Positions 37,471 through 44,829 of a DNA stretch of 44,829 nucleotides are shown here, piece after piece. The notes below the pieces were generated by a model. The model saw only the letters and a program-made list of their open reading frames with translations, did no database searches and was not told the origin of the DNA. Numbering within the stretch: the stretch's first letter is position 1; every line of letters starts with the position of its first letter. The stretch is from contig JAFXVZ010000039.1 of assembly GCA_017534535.1 (NCBI GenBank), positions 1 to 44,829 on the forward strand, read 5' to 3'. The position numbers and the translations under genes were made by a program. Origin of the DNA: Bacteroidaceae bacterium. Its GTDB lineage: Bacteria > Bacteroidota > Bacteroidia > Bacteroidales > Bacteroidaceae.

Positions 37471-37757
37471 TTCGTACAATTATATGTATTGTTGTAAAAC
37501 ATCGACTTCTGTATGAAGATATGCTAAAAAGCACATTATGATAGTACTGATACTTCTATATTGGCTATGTTTGTAAATGCTAACGGATGTTAAACGGGAA
37601 ACTTTGGAGTTAGAAGTGTACTCAAAGGGTACACCTAAAGTTGCGTATGGTGTACCTTTTTGGTAACCTGAAAATGCCGATGAAATGGGCAAAAATTTTT
37701 CAGAAGCTCAAATTAAAATCCTTGCGTTTTTTTGAACGAGACGGACAATTGTACGAA
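37471..37757. repeat. Inverted repeats in the 774-bp XRE-holA spacer
   Basis: TTCGTACAATT (37471-37481) is a perfect inverted copy of AATTGTACGAA (37747-37757). Inside lies a further hairpin GGTACACC (37628-37635)/GGTGTACC (37649-37656) followed by TTTT. The half-site ACAATTGT also relates to the XRE palindrome. A near-palindrome TGCGGG-TCAAG-CCCACA at 37823-37839 resembles a dispersed intergenic hairpin. No convincing ORF is in 37075-37848. Confidence 0.5.
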
Positions 37758-37848
37758 AATACGCGATTCTCGTGAAACAGCAGATGCCCCTGCCCTCAAG
37801 CAAGAAAATGATGAAAAGGAACTGCGGGTCAAGCCCACAATGAGGTTT

Positions 37849-38868
37849 CTAATGCAAGATCATATAGATTAATTCTCTTAATAAGTCGGCATTGGTAACA
37901 GAATTATTTCCTACTCCCTTAGATTTAGCATCGGTATATCGAATCTCATGGATGATCTGCATAACCTTTACACCAGAGAATTTACGCATGGCATTGACAT
38001 AATCCTTGGCTGCCCAAGGTGATTTCAAGCCCAAGAAAGCTGCTACACCTGCCTCACTCTTTTCAGGAGCATAATATGCCATAAACAAATTGGAGAAGAA
38101 GCTGAAGAGCCAAGCTAAAGTCATCTGGATAGGATTTGTCTTGGGATTATCGGCAAAATACTTGATAATGCGATTGGCCTTCAGTACATCCTTCTCTATG
38201 AGCGCATTACGCAACTCAAAGTTATTATAATCCTTACTGATACCGATGTTTTGCTCTATTTGCTCAGGGGTGACACTTTTCTGTCCTTTGGGTTGGGTTA
38301 TAATAAGCTTTTCCAATTCACCCGTCATGCGGTTCAAATCTGCACCCACAAAATCAGCCATCATTTGAGTAGCCTTCGGGTCCATTTCCAAGCCTTTCTG
38401 CTTCATATAACTATTGATGAATGAAGGCAACTGGTTGTCTTTTAGTTTCCTTGATTCGAACAAGACACCTACCTTAGCTATTTCTGACACCCATTTCTTC
38501 CTCCGATCAACGGTCCCATTCTTGTAACAGAGCACTAAAATGGTTGATTTCATCGGCTTTTGCAGGTAAAATGCCAGTTCTTCCATATTCTTGATATTCT
38601 GTGCTTCCTTAATTACCACCACTTGGTATTCAGACATCATGGGATAGCGCTTGGCAGTATTGATGACCATAGAGATATCCAAGTCAGATCCGTATGCCAC
38701 CGTCAGGTTAAACTCTTTCTCCTCATTGGTAAGTACATAATCGATGATGTAATTGGATATCAAGTCGATATAATAGCTTTCCTCACCCATCAAGAAATAA
38801 ACGGGTGCATACTGTTTTGCCTGGAGGCTTGACATAATATCTTCAAAAGTGAGTTCTTGTTTTGCCAT
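37849..38868 (-). CDS. holA: DNA polymerase III delta subunit
   Basis: 339 residues. HolA-type clamp-loader delta: VYFLMGEESYYIDLISNYI at the N-terminus (modified P-loop region without a functional Walker A), central LADFVGADLNRMTGELEKL near 168-187, and C-terminal domain. It opens the beta sliding clamp. The gene begins 3 bp after the AMP nucleosidase stop, so they are co-transcribed. Confidence 0.93.
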   Translation of the reverse strand: MAKQELTFEDIMSSLQAKQYAPVYFLMGEESYYIDLISNYIIDYVLTNEEKEFNLTVAYGSDLDISMVINTAKRYPMMSEYQVVVIKEAQNIKNMEELAFYLQKPMKSTILVLCYKNGTVDRRKKWVSEIAKVGVLFESRKLKDNQLPSFINSYMKQKGLEMDPKATQMMADFVGADLNRMTGELEKLIITQPKGQKSVTPEQIEQNIGISKDYNNFELRNALIEKDVLKANRIIKYFADNPKTNPIQMTLAWLFSFFSNLFMAYYAPEKSEAGVAAFLGLKSPWAAKDYVNAMRKFSGVKVMQIIHEIRYTDAKSKGVGNNSVTNADLLRELIYMILH

Positions 38869-38871
38869 AGC

Positions 38872-39648
38872 TTACCAATCAAATTTCAGATGCTTAACTG
38901 TCTTCTTCTCCTCGATGATCATGCGCAAAGCCTCGATGCCTATCTCCACATGCTCATGTACAAAGTTGGAAGTCACCTTTTTATCGCTTTGCTCAGTCTT
39001 AACCCCCTCTGGTGTCATAGGTTGGTCAGAAACCAACAACAAGGCTCCTGTAGGAATATGGTTGGCAAAACCACAGATAAAGAGAGTGGCAGTTTCCATA
39101 TCTATACCCATGGCACGCGTAGTCTTCAAATATTCTTTGAATTTGTCGTCGTGCTCCCATATACGACGGTTGGTGGTATAGATGGTACCCGTCCAATAGT
39201 CGTGTGCGAAGTTTCGAATAGCAGTAGAGACAGCACGTTGCAACATAAATGCCGGCAAAGCAGGGACTTCCGGAGGGAAATAGTCATTGCTGGTACCCTC
39301 ACCACGAATAGCTGCTATGGGCAGGATGAAGTCACCCAACTTATTTTTCTTGTCGATTCCACCGCATTTCCCCAAGAACAGGCACGCCTTTGGATGAATT
39401 GCACTGAGCAAATCCATAATAATGGCAGCATTAGGACTTCCCATGCCGAAATTAATAATAGTCATACCATTGGCAGAGGCTGAACACATATTGGCGTCTT
39501 TGCCAATGATGGGCACATTGAATTTCTCAGCAAAAATTTCGACATAGTTGGTGAAGTTGGTGAGCAAAATGTATCTGCCAAACTCATCCAACGGACGCTT
39601 CGTGTATCTCGGAAGCCAGTTTGCTACTATTTCTTCTTTGGTTTTCAT
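38872..39648 (-). CDS. AMP nucleosidase (short Bacteroidetes form)
   Basis: 258 residues from ATG 39648 (MKTKEEIVANWLPRY); a longer frame reaches 39684 without similarity. PNP/UDP-phosphorylase fold: GKCGGIDKKNKLGDFILP near 102-119, GIDMETATLFICG, LLVSDQPMTPEG. The fold and length fit AMP nucleosidases of Bacteroidetes that split AMP to adenine and ribose-5-phosphate; the long N-terminal domain of E. coli Amn is absent. It shares a divergent promoter region with the HsdR_N gene. Confidence 0.9.
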   Translation of the reverse strand: MKTKEEIVANWLPRYTKRPLDEFGRYILLTNFTNYVEIFAEKFNVPIIGKDANMCSASANGMTIINFGMGSPNAAIIMDLLSAIHPKACLFLGKCGGIDKKNKLGDFILPIAAIRGEGTSNDYFPPEVPALPAFMLQRAVSTAIRNFAHDYWTGTIYTTNRRIWEHDDKFKEYLKTTRAMGIDMETATLFICGFANHIPTGALLLVSDQPMTPEGVKTEQSDKKVTSNFVHEHVEIGIEALRMIIEEKKTVKHLKFDW

Positions 39649-39709
39649 AAAAAAAATCCTTATCTTTGTAGAATAAAACACCAAGGATGTTTATTAATTT
39701 ACAAAGATA
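39637..39709. promoter_or_regulatory. Crossing divergent promoters (AMP nucleosidase / HsdR_N)
   Basis: Plus strand: TTTG (39637-39640), 20 nt, TATCTTTG (39661-39668) for the HsdR_N gene. Minus strand: TATCTTTG (39709-39702) for the nucleosidase. The -7 boxes form a 10-bp inverted repeat TATCTTTGTA/TACAAAGATA (39661-39670, 39700-39709). Each start site lies inside the other's leader, and the plus -33 element is inside the nucleosidase coding start. Confidence 0.75.
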
Positions 39710-39713
39710 GCAA

Positions 39714-40163
39714 ATGTTAGCGTTAAATCTGCCTACTTTTGAGGTGAAAATAAAGGAAGAAGGTACAAAAAAAACAATTTTCGATGTAATTCGTCGAAAA
39801 TATGTGGCTCTAACACCCGAAGAATGGGTGCGACAGCACTTTGTGCACTACTTGATTGAAGGTTTAGGTTACCCACAGGAGTTGCTTGCCAACGAGGTGG
39901 AGGTGACCCTGAACGGTATGAGCAGACGATGCGACACAGTACTATATGACACTAACCTGAAGGCTCGGATGATTGTGGAGTATAAGGCAGCAGATGTTGC
40001 CATTTCACAGAAAGTGTTCAACCAAATCATGCGCTATAACATGGTGTTGCGTGTAGATTATTTGGTGGTAAGCAATGGGTTGGAACATTATTGTTGCAAA
40101 TTGGATTATGGGAATAACAGTTATGAATTTCTGACGGAAATACCTAAATATGAAGCATTATAA
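39714..40163 (+). CDS. Stand-alone HsdR N-terminal (PD-(D/E)xK-like) domain protein
   Basis: 149 residues. Resembles the N-terminal nuclease domain of type I restriction HsdR: VRQHFVHYLIEGLGYPQ, LANEVEVTLNGMSRRCDTVLYD (Glu, Asp), then MIVEYKAADV (ExK), consistent with a PD-(D/E)xK core. No helicase part is present and no HsdM/HsdS are near, so it is not a restriction system. Free-standing forms next to holA are common in Bacteroidetes. Function unknown; DNA repair or replication is a guess from position. Confidence 0.8.
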   Translation: MLALNLPTFEVKIKEEGTKKTIFDVIRRKYVALTPEEWVRQHFVHYLIEGLGYPQELLANEVEVTLNGMSRRCDTVLYDTNLKARMIVEYKAADVAISQKVFNQIMRYNMVLRVDYLVVSNGLEHYCCKLDYGNNSYEFLTEIPKYEAL

Positions 40164-40166
40164 ACA

Positions 40167-40197
40167 AAAGAGGATGTGTTTAATACACATCCTCTTT
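40167..40197. terminator. Bidirectional terminator hairpin
   Basis: AAAGAGGATGTGT (40167-40179) and ACACATCCTCTTT (40185-40197) form a perfect 13-bp stem with a five-base loop. It lies between the convergent HsdR_N and zinc-ribbon genes. Confidence 0.9.
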
Positions 40198-40205
40198 CTA
40201 TATGC

Positions 40206-41030
40206 TTACTCTTGCGTTGTTGTTTTCTTAGAACGAGATTTTCTCTTGGTCTTAGGTTCATCCTTTGGAGTCAAGGTTACACCTGCCAATTCAGGATCTA
40301 CCATGATGCGTCCACAATATTCACAAACGATAATCTTCTTGTGAGACTTGATATCAAGCTGTCGCTGTGGAGGGATGTGGTTGAAGCAACCGCCACAAGC
40401 ATCACGCTGCACATACACGATACCCAAGCCATTGCGAGTGTTCTTGCGAATGCGCTTGAAAGACTGCAACAAGCGAGGTTCAATCTTGGTTTCCAGTTCC
40501 TTAGACTTTTCACGCAGCTTCTCTTCTTCTGCCTTTGTTTCTGCAATGATGTCCTCTAACTCTGACTTCTTCTCTACCAAGTCGTTCTCTCTCTCAGTCA
40601 AAGCATTGTTAGCTTTCTCCAAATCCTCGTTTCTGGTCACCAGGGCTTCATTTGCCTCACGACTCTTCTTCTCGCCCAACTCCACCTCAAGTGTTTGGTA
40701 CTCAATCTCCTTGCTAAGCAAGTCATACTGACGGTTGTTGCTTACGTTATCGAGTTGCTCCTTGTATCTGGCGATTGTAGCATTAGCCCTTTCGATGTCA
40801 GCTTTGCGACCTACTATCTCGCGACGCAAGTCGTCAATGTCCATCTTGATTTTGTCAATACGGGTCTTTAAGCCCTCAATCTCGTCTTCCAGATCTTCCA
40901 CTTCCAAAGGTAGTTCACCACGTAACGTCTTGATTTCATCAATCTTAGACAAAGTTGTCTGCAACTGATACAAAGTCTTCAGTTTTTCCTCCACAGTCAG
41001 GTCCTGTGGGTCTTTCTTTTCTCTTGCCAT
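40206..41030 (-). CDS. Coiled-coil zinc-ribbon protein (zf-RING_7/CT398-like)
   Basis: 274 residues. Long coiled coil at about 12-185, rich in Glu/Lys/Leu with RxEIVGRKADIE heptads, followed by a C4 zinc ribbon: CGGC near 208-211 and CEYCG near 233-237. A basic tail (KTKRKSRSKK) ends the protein. Members of the C4-type zinc-ribbon family (CT398-like) may associate with flagella or transcription factors in other phyla; the role here is unknown. It starts 5 bp after the nif3 stop, in one operon. Confidence 0.88.
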   Translation of the reverse strand: MAREKKDPQDLTVEEKLKTLYQLQTTLSKIDEIKTLRGELPLEVEDLEDEIEGLKTRIDKIKMDIDDLRREIVGRKADIERANATIARYKEQLDNVSNNRQYDLLSKEIEYQTLEVELGEKKSREANEALVTRNEDLEKANNALTERENDLVEKKSELEDIIAETKAEEEKLREKSKELETKIEPRLLQSFKRIRKNTRNGLGIVYVQRDACGGCFNHIPPQRQLDIKSHKKIIVCEYCGRIMVDPELAGVTLTPKDEPKTKRKSRSKKTTTQE

Positions 41031-41035
41031 AGTCT

Positions 41036-41824
41036 TTACAAGTAATTAATTGGGTTTGTATCCACCTCCGTCATCCTCGTCGGCACTTCGGGGAACCTCT
41101 CCCTTATGAATTGTTCAAATATTTCTTTCGTATATTGTTCACTCTCATAATGTCCTATTTCAGCCAGCACAATGTCTTCACCGTGACCGAAATAGTCGTG
41201 GTACTTAATTTCGCCCGTAATGAAGATGTCAGCACCCTGTCGGATGGCTTCATCCATCAGGAAAGCCCCTGCTCCACCACAAAGAGCCACTTTGCGTATC
41301 AACCTGCCATTCAATGCCGTATGCTTCACACATCCCACTTTGAACACTTTCTTGATATGATGCAGGAAATCAACATCCAACTCAGGCTTTGGCAATTCAC
41401 CTATGACGCCAGCACCTGCCTCAAGGGGTTCGCAATCAGTCTTGGGCTCCAAAAAACCAATGTTTTGTAAACCAACCTTCTCTGCCATCTTAAAGTTCAC
41501 GCCATGCAAGGCATTATCCAGGTTCGTATGAGCCGAATACACCACGATATCGTGCTTCACAGCTTGCATAATGCAGCGCTCGATGTAATTCGCACCCGTA
41601 AGCGACTTTACTCCACGGAATATTAGTGGATGGTGCGAAATAATCAAGTTAAACCCCAGTGCTACAGCCTCATTGACAACCGCTTCTGTGACGTCAAGGC
41701 ACAATAAAGCCCCTGTAACTTCCGCTTCTGTTAATCCAACTTGCAAGCCTGCATTGTCGTAGCTGTCTTGCAAAGGCAGAGGCGCGAATTGTCCAAGGGC
41801 GCACACAATATCCTTTATTTTCAT
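41036..41824 (-). CDS. Nif3-like dinuclear metal-centre hexamer protein
   Basis: 262 residues from ATG 41824 (MKIKDIVCALGQ); a TTG lies four codons upstream. Family motifs DNAGLQVG, ISHHPLIFRGVKSL (metal His pair), VVYSAHTNLD, ALCGGAGAFL, GEIKYHDYF, GHYESEQYT. The Nif3/YbgI family is a conserved metal-binding hexamer; GTP cyclohydrolase I type 2 activity is annotated by family but not proven. Full promoter: TAATTTTG (41841-41834) with TTTG 19 nt upstream (41864-41861). Confidence 0.9.
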   Translation of the reverse strand: MKIKDIVCALGQFAPLPLQDSYDNAGLQVGLTEAEVTGALLCLDVTEAVVNEAVALGFNLIISHHPLIFRGVKSLTGANYIERCIMQAVKHDIVVYSAHTNLDNALHGVNFKMAEKVGLQNIGFLEPKTDCEPLEAGAGVIGELPKPELDVDFLHHIKKVFKVGCVKHTALNGRLIRKVALCGGAGAFLMDEAIRQGADIFITGEIKYHDYFGHGEDIVLAEIGHYESEQYTKEIFEQFIRERFPEVPTRMTEVDTNPINYL

Positions 41825-41833
41825 ATTCGTTTG

Positions 41834-41864
41834 CAAAATTACACCTTTTTCTTCACATTACAAA
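41834..41864 (-). promoter_or_regulatory. nif3-zinc-ribbon operon promoter
   Basis: TTTG (41864-41861), 19 nt, TAATTTTG (41841-41834) on the minus strand, matching the Bacteroidetes consensus, 9 bp upstream of the ATG. Confidence 0.8.
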
Positions 41865-41977
41865 ACATCAGCCCAATATTTTTGTGTATTAGGTCATTAA
41901 ACCATGTGTTACTCACTAACTTTGGTGATTAAAGGTCACTTTCCTCATTTCTCACAACAGGGAAAAGAAAGCAAACA

Positions 41978-42130
41978 TGGTCAAAGTGGTCAAGATCAAA
42001 ATGGTCATTTTCATTTTCGGATTCGGTCATTTGTTCACTATAAATATAGATATTATATCTATATTTATAGTGGCGATTTTGACAACCCAGAAACGATTTT
42101 GACCAAATGACCAAATGACCAAAATGACCA
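41978..42130. repeat. TGGTCA-repeat element with a 37-bp AT-rich palindrome
   Basis: On the plus strand TGGTCA units occur at 41978, 41987, 42002 and a CGGTCA at 42024. A perfect palindrome with 17-bp arms, CACTATAAATATAGATA (42036-42052) / TATCTATATTTATAGTG (42056-42072), and loop TTA sits in the middle. The right side carries three tandem TGACCAAA units (42100-42123) and TGACCA (42125-42130), the inverted form of TGGTCA. The whole is a symmetric, inverted repeat of about 150 bp. No ORF in it is convincing. Confidence 0.6.
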
Positions 42131-42254
42131 CCTCCATTAAGTTCCTATGTCTTTTCCTAGAAAAGGTTGACTCCTTCTGCGACAGTATCAGTATAAGACA
42201 TTCGCTCCTGCGAAAAAAAAATAAAAATTTTTAGAAAAAAAAAATGCCCAAACA

Positions 42255-42287
42255 TTCGAAACCCGCAATGGCGGTGTTGTATCTTTG
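42255..42287 (+). promoter_or_regulatory. Promoter-like sequence before the 37-codon ORF
   Basis: TATCTTTG (42280-42287) is exact to TAnnTTTG; TTCG (42255-42258) lies 21 nt upstream, one base from TTTG. A very A-rich tract (about 42212-42244) precedes it, like an UP element. Confidence 0.6.
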
Positions 42288-42301
42288 CAGCAGAATTGAA
42301 G

Positions 42302-42415
42302 ATGAATCCTCTCCGATATGCCAAGCGGCTTACTTCGGAAAGAAAAAGAGACGCTGAGCTTCGGCACCACCAAAGGCCACGGGAAATGGCGAGGCAAGGC
42401 ATCAAGATTGGATGA
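42302..42415 (+). CDS. Possible 37-residue basic peptide or structured RNA
   Basis: ATG at 42302 (15 nt after the promoter box) to TGA at 42415 gives 37 residues beginning MNPLRYAKRLTSERKRDAE and ending QGIKIG, with many Arg/Lys/His. The next 60 bp before the proS terminator hold no ORF. Either a small basic protein (DNA/RNA binding by charge) or a non-coding RNA locus is possible; I do not recognise either. Low confidence that translation occurs. Confidence 0.35.
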   Translation: MNPLRYAKRLTSERKRDAELRHHQRPREMARQGIKIG

Positions 42416-42470
42416 ATCTCGATTCAAGCATCGATCTTTGACGTAGTGAACAATTAGGGCAGCAGGATTC

Positions 42471-42512
42471 AAAGAAAAACAGCACTCAAGCTGGAGATTT
42501 GCCTAAGTGCTG
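42471..42512 (-). terminator. proS terminator
   Basis: On minus CAGCACTTAGGC and GCTTGAGTGCTG (plus 42480-42491 and 42501-42512) form a 12-bp stem with two G-T wobbles and a nine-base loop, followed by TTTTTCTTT (42479-42471). It lies 25 bp after the proS stop. Confidence 0.9.
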
Positions 42513-42536
42513 CTGAATCTTTAAGAGAAGGACTTG

Positions 42537-44027
42537 TTAGTAAGAGCGTGCGAAGAGCACACGGCATTTTGATGGTTTGCCGGTAACCATGCACTTGCCT
42601 GGCTCCTTGTCGCCTTCAACATAAGTATCGAAAGGAACGCAACGTATGGTGGCTTTGGTTTCCTCTTTAATCTTGGCTTCTGTTTCAGGAGTTCCATCCC
42701 AGTGAGCCATAATGAAACCACCCTCTTCTATCTTCTGCTTGAATTCATCGTAAGTATCTACACTGGTAATGCGTGAATTACGATAATTCAATGCCTTCTG
42801 ATATACATTCTGTTGGATCTCATCGAGCAGGTTCTTAACATATTCCTCGATGCCATCACAACTACGGGTTTCCTTCTCCAAAGTATCACGGCGCATCACC
42901 TCGATGGTATTATTCTCAAGGTCACGACCACCCATCACCAAGCGAACAGGTACACCCTTCACCTCGTAGTCGGCAAACTTGAAGCCAGGACGCTTGTTGT
43001 CAGCATTGTCGTACTTCACACTGATACCCATGCCACGCAGCTTGTTCACAATGCCTTCAACCTTAGCATCAATCTGCTTCAATTGGTCATCACCCTTATA
43101 AATAGGCACAATCACCACCTGTATAGGAGCCAGTTTTGGAGGCAACACCAAACCATTGTCGTCACTGTGCGTCATAATGAGTGCACCCATCAAGCGAGTT
43201 GATACACCCCATGAGGTTGCCCACACATATTGCAGCTGGTTATTCTGGTCGATGAACTGCACATCGAATGACTTGGCGAAGTTCTGACCCAAGAAATGAG
43301 AAGTACCACTCTGCAAAGCCTTGCCATCCTGCATCATCGCCTCGATAGTATAAGTATCCTTGGCACCAGCGAAACGCTCTGTCTCGCTCTTTACACCCTT
43401 GATAACAGGTACAGCCATATAGTTCTCGGCAAAGTCGGCATACACGTTCAACATGCGCTGAGCCTCGGCAACAGCCTCTTCCTCAGTAGCATGAGCCGTA
43501 TGACCTTCCTGCCACAAGAACTCAGCAGTACGCAGGAACAGGCGTGTACGCATCTCCCAACGCATCACGTTTGCCCACTGATTGCAGAGGATAGGCAGGT
43601 CGCGATAGCTCTTGATCCAGTTCTTATAAGTGTTCCAGATGATGGTTTCTGAGGTAGGACGAACAATCAGCTCCTCTTCCAACTTAGCCTCAGGATCCAC
43701 TTCGATGCCACCACCTTCCGCTTCACGCAAGCGATAGTGAGTCACCACAGCACACTCTTTGGCAAAGCCTTTCACGTGCTCGGCTTCACGACCAAAGAAA
43801 GATTTGGGGATGAGCAATGGGAAATAAGCGTTCTGATGACCTGTTTCTTTGAACATACGATCAAGTTCATGTTGCATCTTTTCCCAGATTGCATAGCCGT
43901 AAGGTTTGATAACCATACAACCACGTACTGCCGACTGCTCAGCTAAATCGGCCTTGACTACCAGCTCATTATACCACTGCGAATAGTTTTCGCTGCGCTT
44001 GGTGAGGTTCTTTAATTCTACTGCCAT
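42537..44027 (-). CDS. proS: Prolyl-tRNA synthetase, archaeal/eukaryote type
   Basis: 496 residues, the short class II form (ProRS type 3): motif 2 region [14 protein letters not shown], motif 3 [20 protein letters not shown] and anticodon-binding domain, and ends CRVLFARSY with the typical C-terminal tyrosine. It charges tRNA-Pro. The bacterial editing insertion is absent, as normal for this type in Bacteroidetes. A TAATTTTG box at 44067-44060 lies 33 bp before the start, with CTTG 20 nt upstream of it. Confidence 0.97.
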   Translation of the reverse strand: MAVELKNLTKRSENYSQWYNELVVKADLAEQSAVRGCMVIKPYGYAIWEKMQHELDRMFKETGHQNAYFPLLIPKSFFGREAEHVKGFAKECAVVTHYRLREAEGGGIEVDPEAKLEEELIVRPTSETIIWNTYKNWIKSYRDLPILCNQWANVMRWEMRTRLFLRTAEFLWQEGHTAHATEEEAVAEAQRMLNVYADFAENYMAVPVIKGVKSETERFAGAKDTYTIEAMMQDGKALQSGTSHFLGQNFAKSFDVQFIDQNNQLQYVWATSWGVSTRLMGALIMTHSDDNGLVLPPKLAPIQVVIVPIYKGDDQLKQIDAKVEGIVNKLRGMGISVKYDNADNKRPGFKFADYEVKGVPVRLVMGGRDLENNTIEVMRRDTLEKETRSCDGIEEYVKNLLDEIQQNVYQKALNYRNSRITSVDTYDEFKQKIEEGGFIMAHWDGTPETEAKIKEETKATIRCVPFDTYVEGDKEPGKCMVTGKPSKCRVLFARSY

Positions 44028-44059
44028 ATTCTTTTTATTAGTTTTTCAATTTGAGGGTG

Positions 44060-44067
44060 CAAAATTA
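44060..44067 (-). promoter_or_regulatory. proS -7 box
   Basis: TAATTTTG on the minus strand, exact to TAnnTTTG; a CTTG (44091-44088) lies 20 nt upstream, one base from TTTG. Confidence 0.65.
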
Positions 44068-44139
44068 GGCATTTAGAAGCAAATAAGCAAGAAAACACAA
44101 TTAAAGTTTCATGACGGTAAATCTGCCGATGTCCACTAC

Positions 44140-44640
44140 TTATATTTCTATTGCCATAATATAGTCATTCATGTAGAAACCGTTGCCAATAGGGAAATCG
44201 CCTTGACGATCTTTATGCATGCCCATGTGCTCGTAGAAAGTCACAGCCTTATTGTTGCGATTAACATTCAACTCTACTACACAAGGCTCAGGATGCACCT
44301 CTTTTATATATTTAAGGGCTTTCTGAAACATAAACTTTCCTGCTTGTAAGCCTTGATACTGAGGCAGAACATAGATTTTCTGTAGGTGATAGAGGTTTTC
44401 ACCCTGTGGTTGTACACTGACATATCCGATATAGTGGTCCTCATCGTCAGAAGCCAGGAAATAAACATGCCCCTCTTCTATCATTTGCTTCTGTAGGTTA
44501 GGGATGCTATACATCCAATCCATCATAAAATCGCACTGTTCAGGTGTAATGATATCTTTGTATGTAATAGGGAAAACCTGCTCTGCCAGCTCGTGAATTA
44601 GCTGACAATCATCTATATTTGCTTTGCGGATTTTCAACAT
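44140..44640 (-). CDS. GNAT-family N-acetyltransferase
   Basis: 166 residues: MLKIRKANIDDCQLIHELAE opening, acetyl-CoA loop region KIYVLPQYQGLQAGKFMF (QGLQAG), and the C-terminal VVELNVNRNNKAVTFYEHMG. Substrate unknown. It follows a terminator after an upstream membrane-protein gene; no clear own -7 box was found in the short gap. Confidence 0.85.
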   Translation of the reverse strand: MLKIRKANIDDCQLIHELAEQVFPITYKDIITPEQCDFMMDWMYSIPNLQKQMIEEGHVYFLASDDEDHYIGYVSVQPQGENLYHLQKIYVLPQYQGLQAGKFMFQKALKYIKEVHPEPCVVELNVNRNNKAVTFYEHMGMHKDRQGDFPIGNGFYMNDYIMAIEI

Positions 44641-44644
44641 AAGG

Positions 44645-44681
44645 ATATAAAATAAAGAGACGGGGCATGATACCCCGTCTC
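44645..44681 (-). terminator. Terminator after the membrane-protein gene at the window end
   Basis: GAGACGGGG (44657-44665) pairs with CCCCGTCTC (44673-44681), a perfect 9-bp stem with a seven-base loop, followed on the minus strand by TTTATTTTAT. Confidence 0.85.
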
Positions 44682-44695
44682 AACTTGTAGGTTTA

Positions 44696-44829
44696 TTATC
44701 TTGCGACTTTCTCGAGTCGTTTCATTATAGCAAACATAAACAATGCTGCCAAGAGGCAAAGGACGATGAATACGCTCCAAACAGCCCACAATGGAAGTGG
44801 ACCCCACAACAGGCCACCTACCATTACCA
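44696..44829 (-). CDS. Membrane protein, C-terminal fragment (start outside window)
   Basis: About 44 codons read to TAA at 44696. Sequence is strongly hydrophobic with one membrane span (SVFIVLCLLAALFMFAI) and a basic C-terminus (MKRLEKVAR). The preceding residues contain Gly/Trp/Leu-rich VGGLLWGPLPLW. Family not identifiable from this piece. Confidence 0.6.
   Translation of the reverse strand, partial: VMVGGLLWGPLPLWAVWSVFIVLCLLAALFMFAIMKRLEKVAR

Noticed and set aside
37480-37692. 70-codon minus-strand frame in the XRE-holA spacer
   Set aside because: No promoter or domain; it includes the GGTACACC hairpin. It might be a piece of a dispersed repeat, but that cannot be shown here.
37075-37848. 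Replication origin (oriC) in the A+T-rich spacer
   Set aside because: No cluster of DnaA boxes (TTATCCACA) and no dnaA gene nearby.
39714-40163. Type I restriction system
   Set aside because: Only the HsdR N-terminal-like domain is present, without helicase, HsdM or HsdS.
41978-42130. CRISPR array
   Set aside because: The repeats are 6-8 bp with no spacers of uniform length and no cas genes are nearby.

Overview
The window looks like a chromosome segment of a Bacteroidales bacterium, probably Bacteroides/Prevotella-like (genus not certain). Four things point there. (1) Start sites are preceded by the Bacteroidetes sigma-ABfr promoter (-7 TAnnTTTG, often with TTTG about 20 nt upstream) rather than by -35/-10 boxes, and Shine-Dalgarno sequences are mostly absent. 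(2) The moxR-DUF58-batABC aerotolerance cluster is present. (3) Bacteroidetes-type families occur: DUF4295 beside rpmG/rpmB, HU-like paralogs, a short AMP nucleosidase, a stand-alone HsdR N-terminal domain. (4) The promoter box TATCTTTG/TAATTTTG recurs at many gene starts. Most of the window is core genome.

Layout. 1-5532 (minus): the Bat operon, MoxR ATPase, DUF58 protein, a membrane protein, two VWA proteins and a TPR protein cut by the window edge. 5566-9619 (minus): an HU-TM-LysM fusion, an HU paralog, rimO and ftsY. 9745-10386 (minus): DUF4295, L33 and L28, ending in a terminator that abuts the ftsY promoter. 10508-12885 (minus): a CinA-type amidase, a YgjP-like metallopeptidase, a 309-bp spacer with a 76-bp inverted-repeat unit, and tsaD. 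12946-19279 (plus): TamB, a tandem DUF1080 lipoprotein and a DUF4332 protein. 19378-22318 (minus): dapA and ligA. 22442-24547 (plus): M3 peptidase lipoprotein. 24629-26959 (minus): large secreted surface protein. 27107-27750 (plus): a 26-residue membrane peptide coupled to a GNAT. 27731-28441 (minus): SDR. 28548-32125 (plus): trmD, exported GH13 enzyme, SDR, small exported protein. 32138-32623 (minus): GNAT. 32935-34818 (plus): G+C-rich secreted protein of unknown function. 34890-37074 (minus): pyrD, pyrK and an XRE regulator. 37075-37848: gene-poor spacer with palindromes. 37849-39648 (minus): holA and AMP nucleosidase. 39714-40163 (plus): HsdR_N-like nuclease domain. 40206-41824 (minus): zinc-ribbon coiled-coil protein and Nif3. 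41825-42536: spacer with a TGGTCA-repeat/palindrome element and a promoter followed by a 37-codon basic ORF. 42537-44829 (minus): proS, GNAT, and the tail of a membrane protein.

Functional themes are envelope biogenesis and stress (Bat, TamB, HU-LysM), translation and tRNA modification (rimO, tsaD, trmD, L28/L33, proS), secretion (ftsY), replication (holA, ligA), lysine/cell-wall precursor supply (dapA) and pyrimidine synthesis (pyrD/pyrK). No CRISPR array, tRNA, rRNA, intact insertion sequence or prophage was seen. The most unusual items are the HU-TM-LysM fusion, the membrane micropeptide coupled to an acetyltransferase, the palindromes around the XRE promoter, the crossing promoters between the AMP nucleosidase and HsdR_N genes, and the two structured non-coding spacers.
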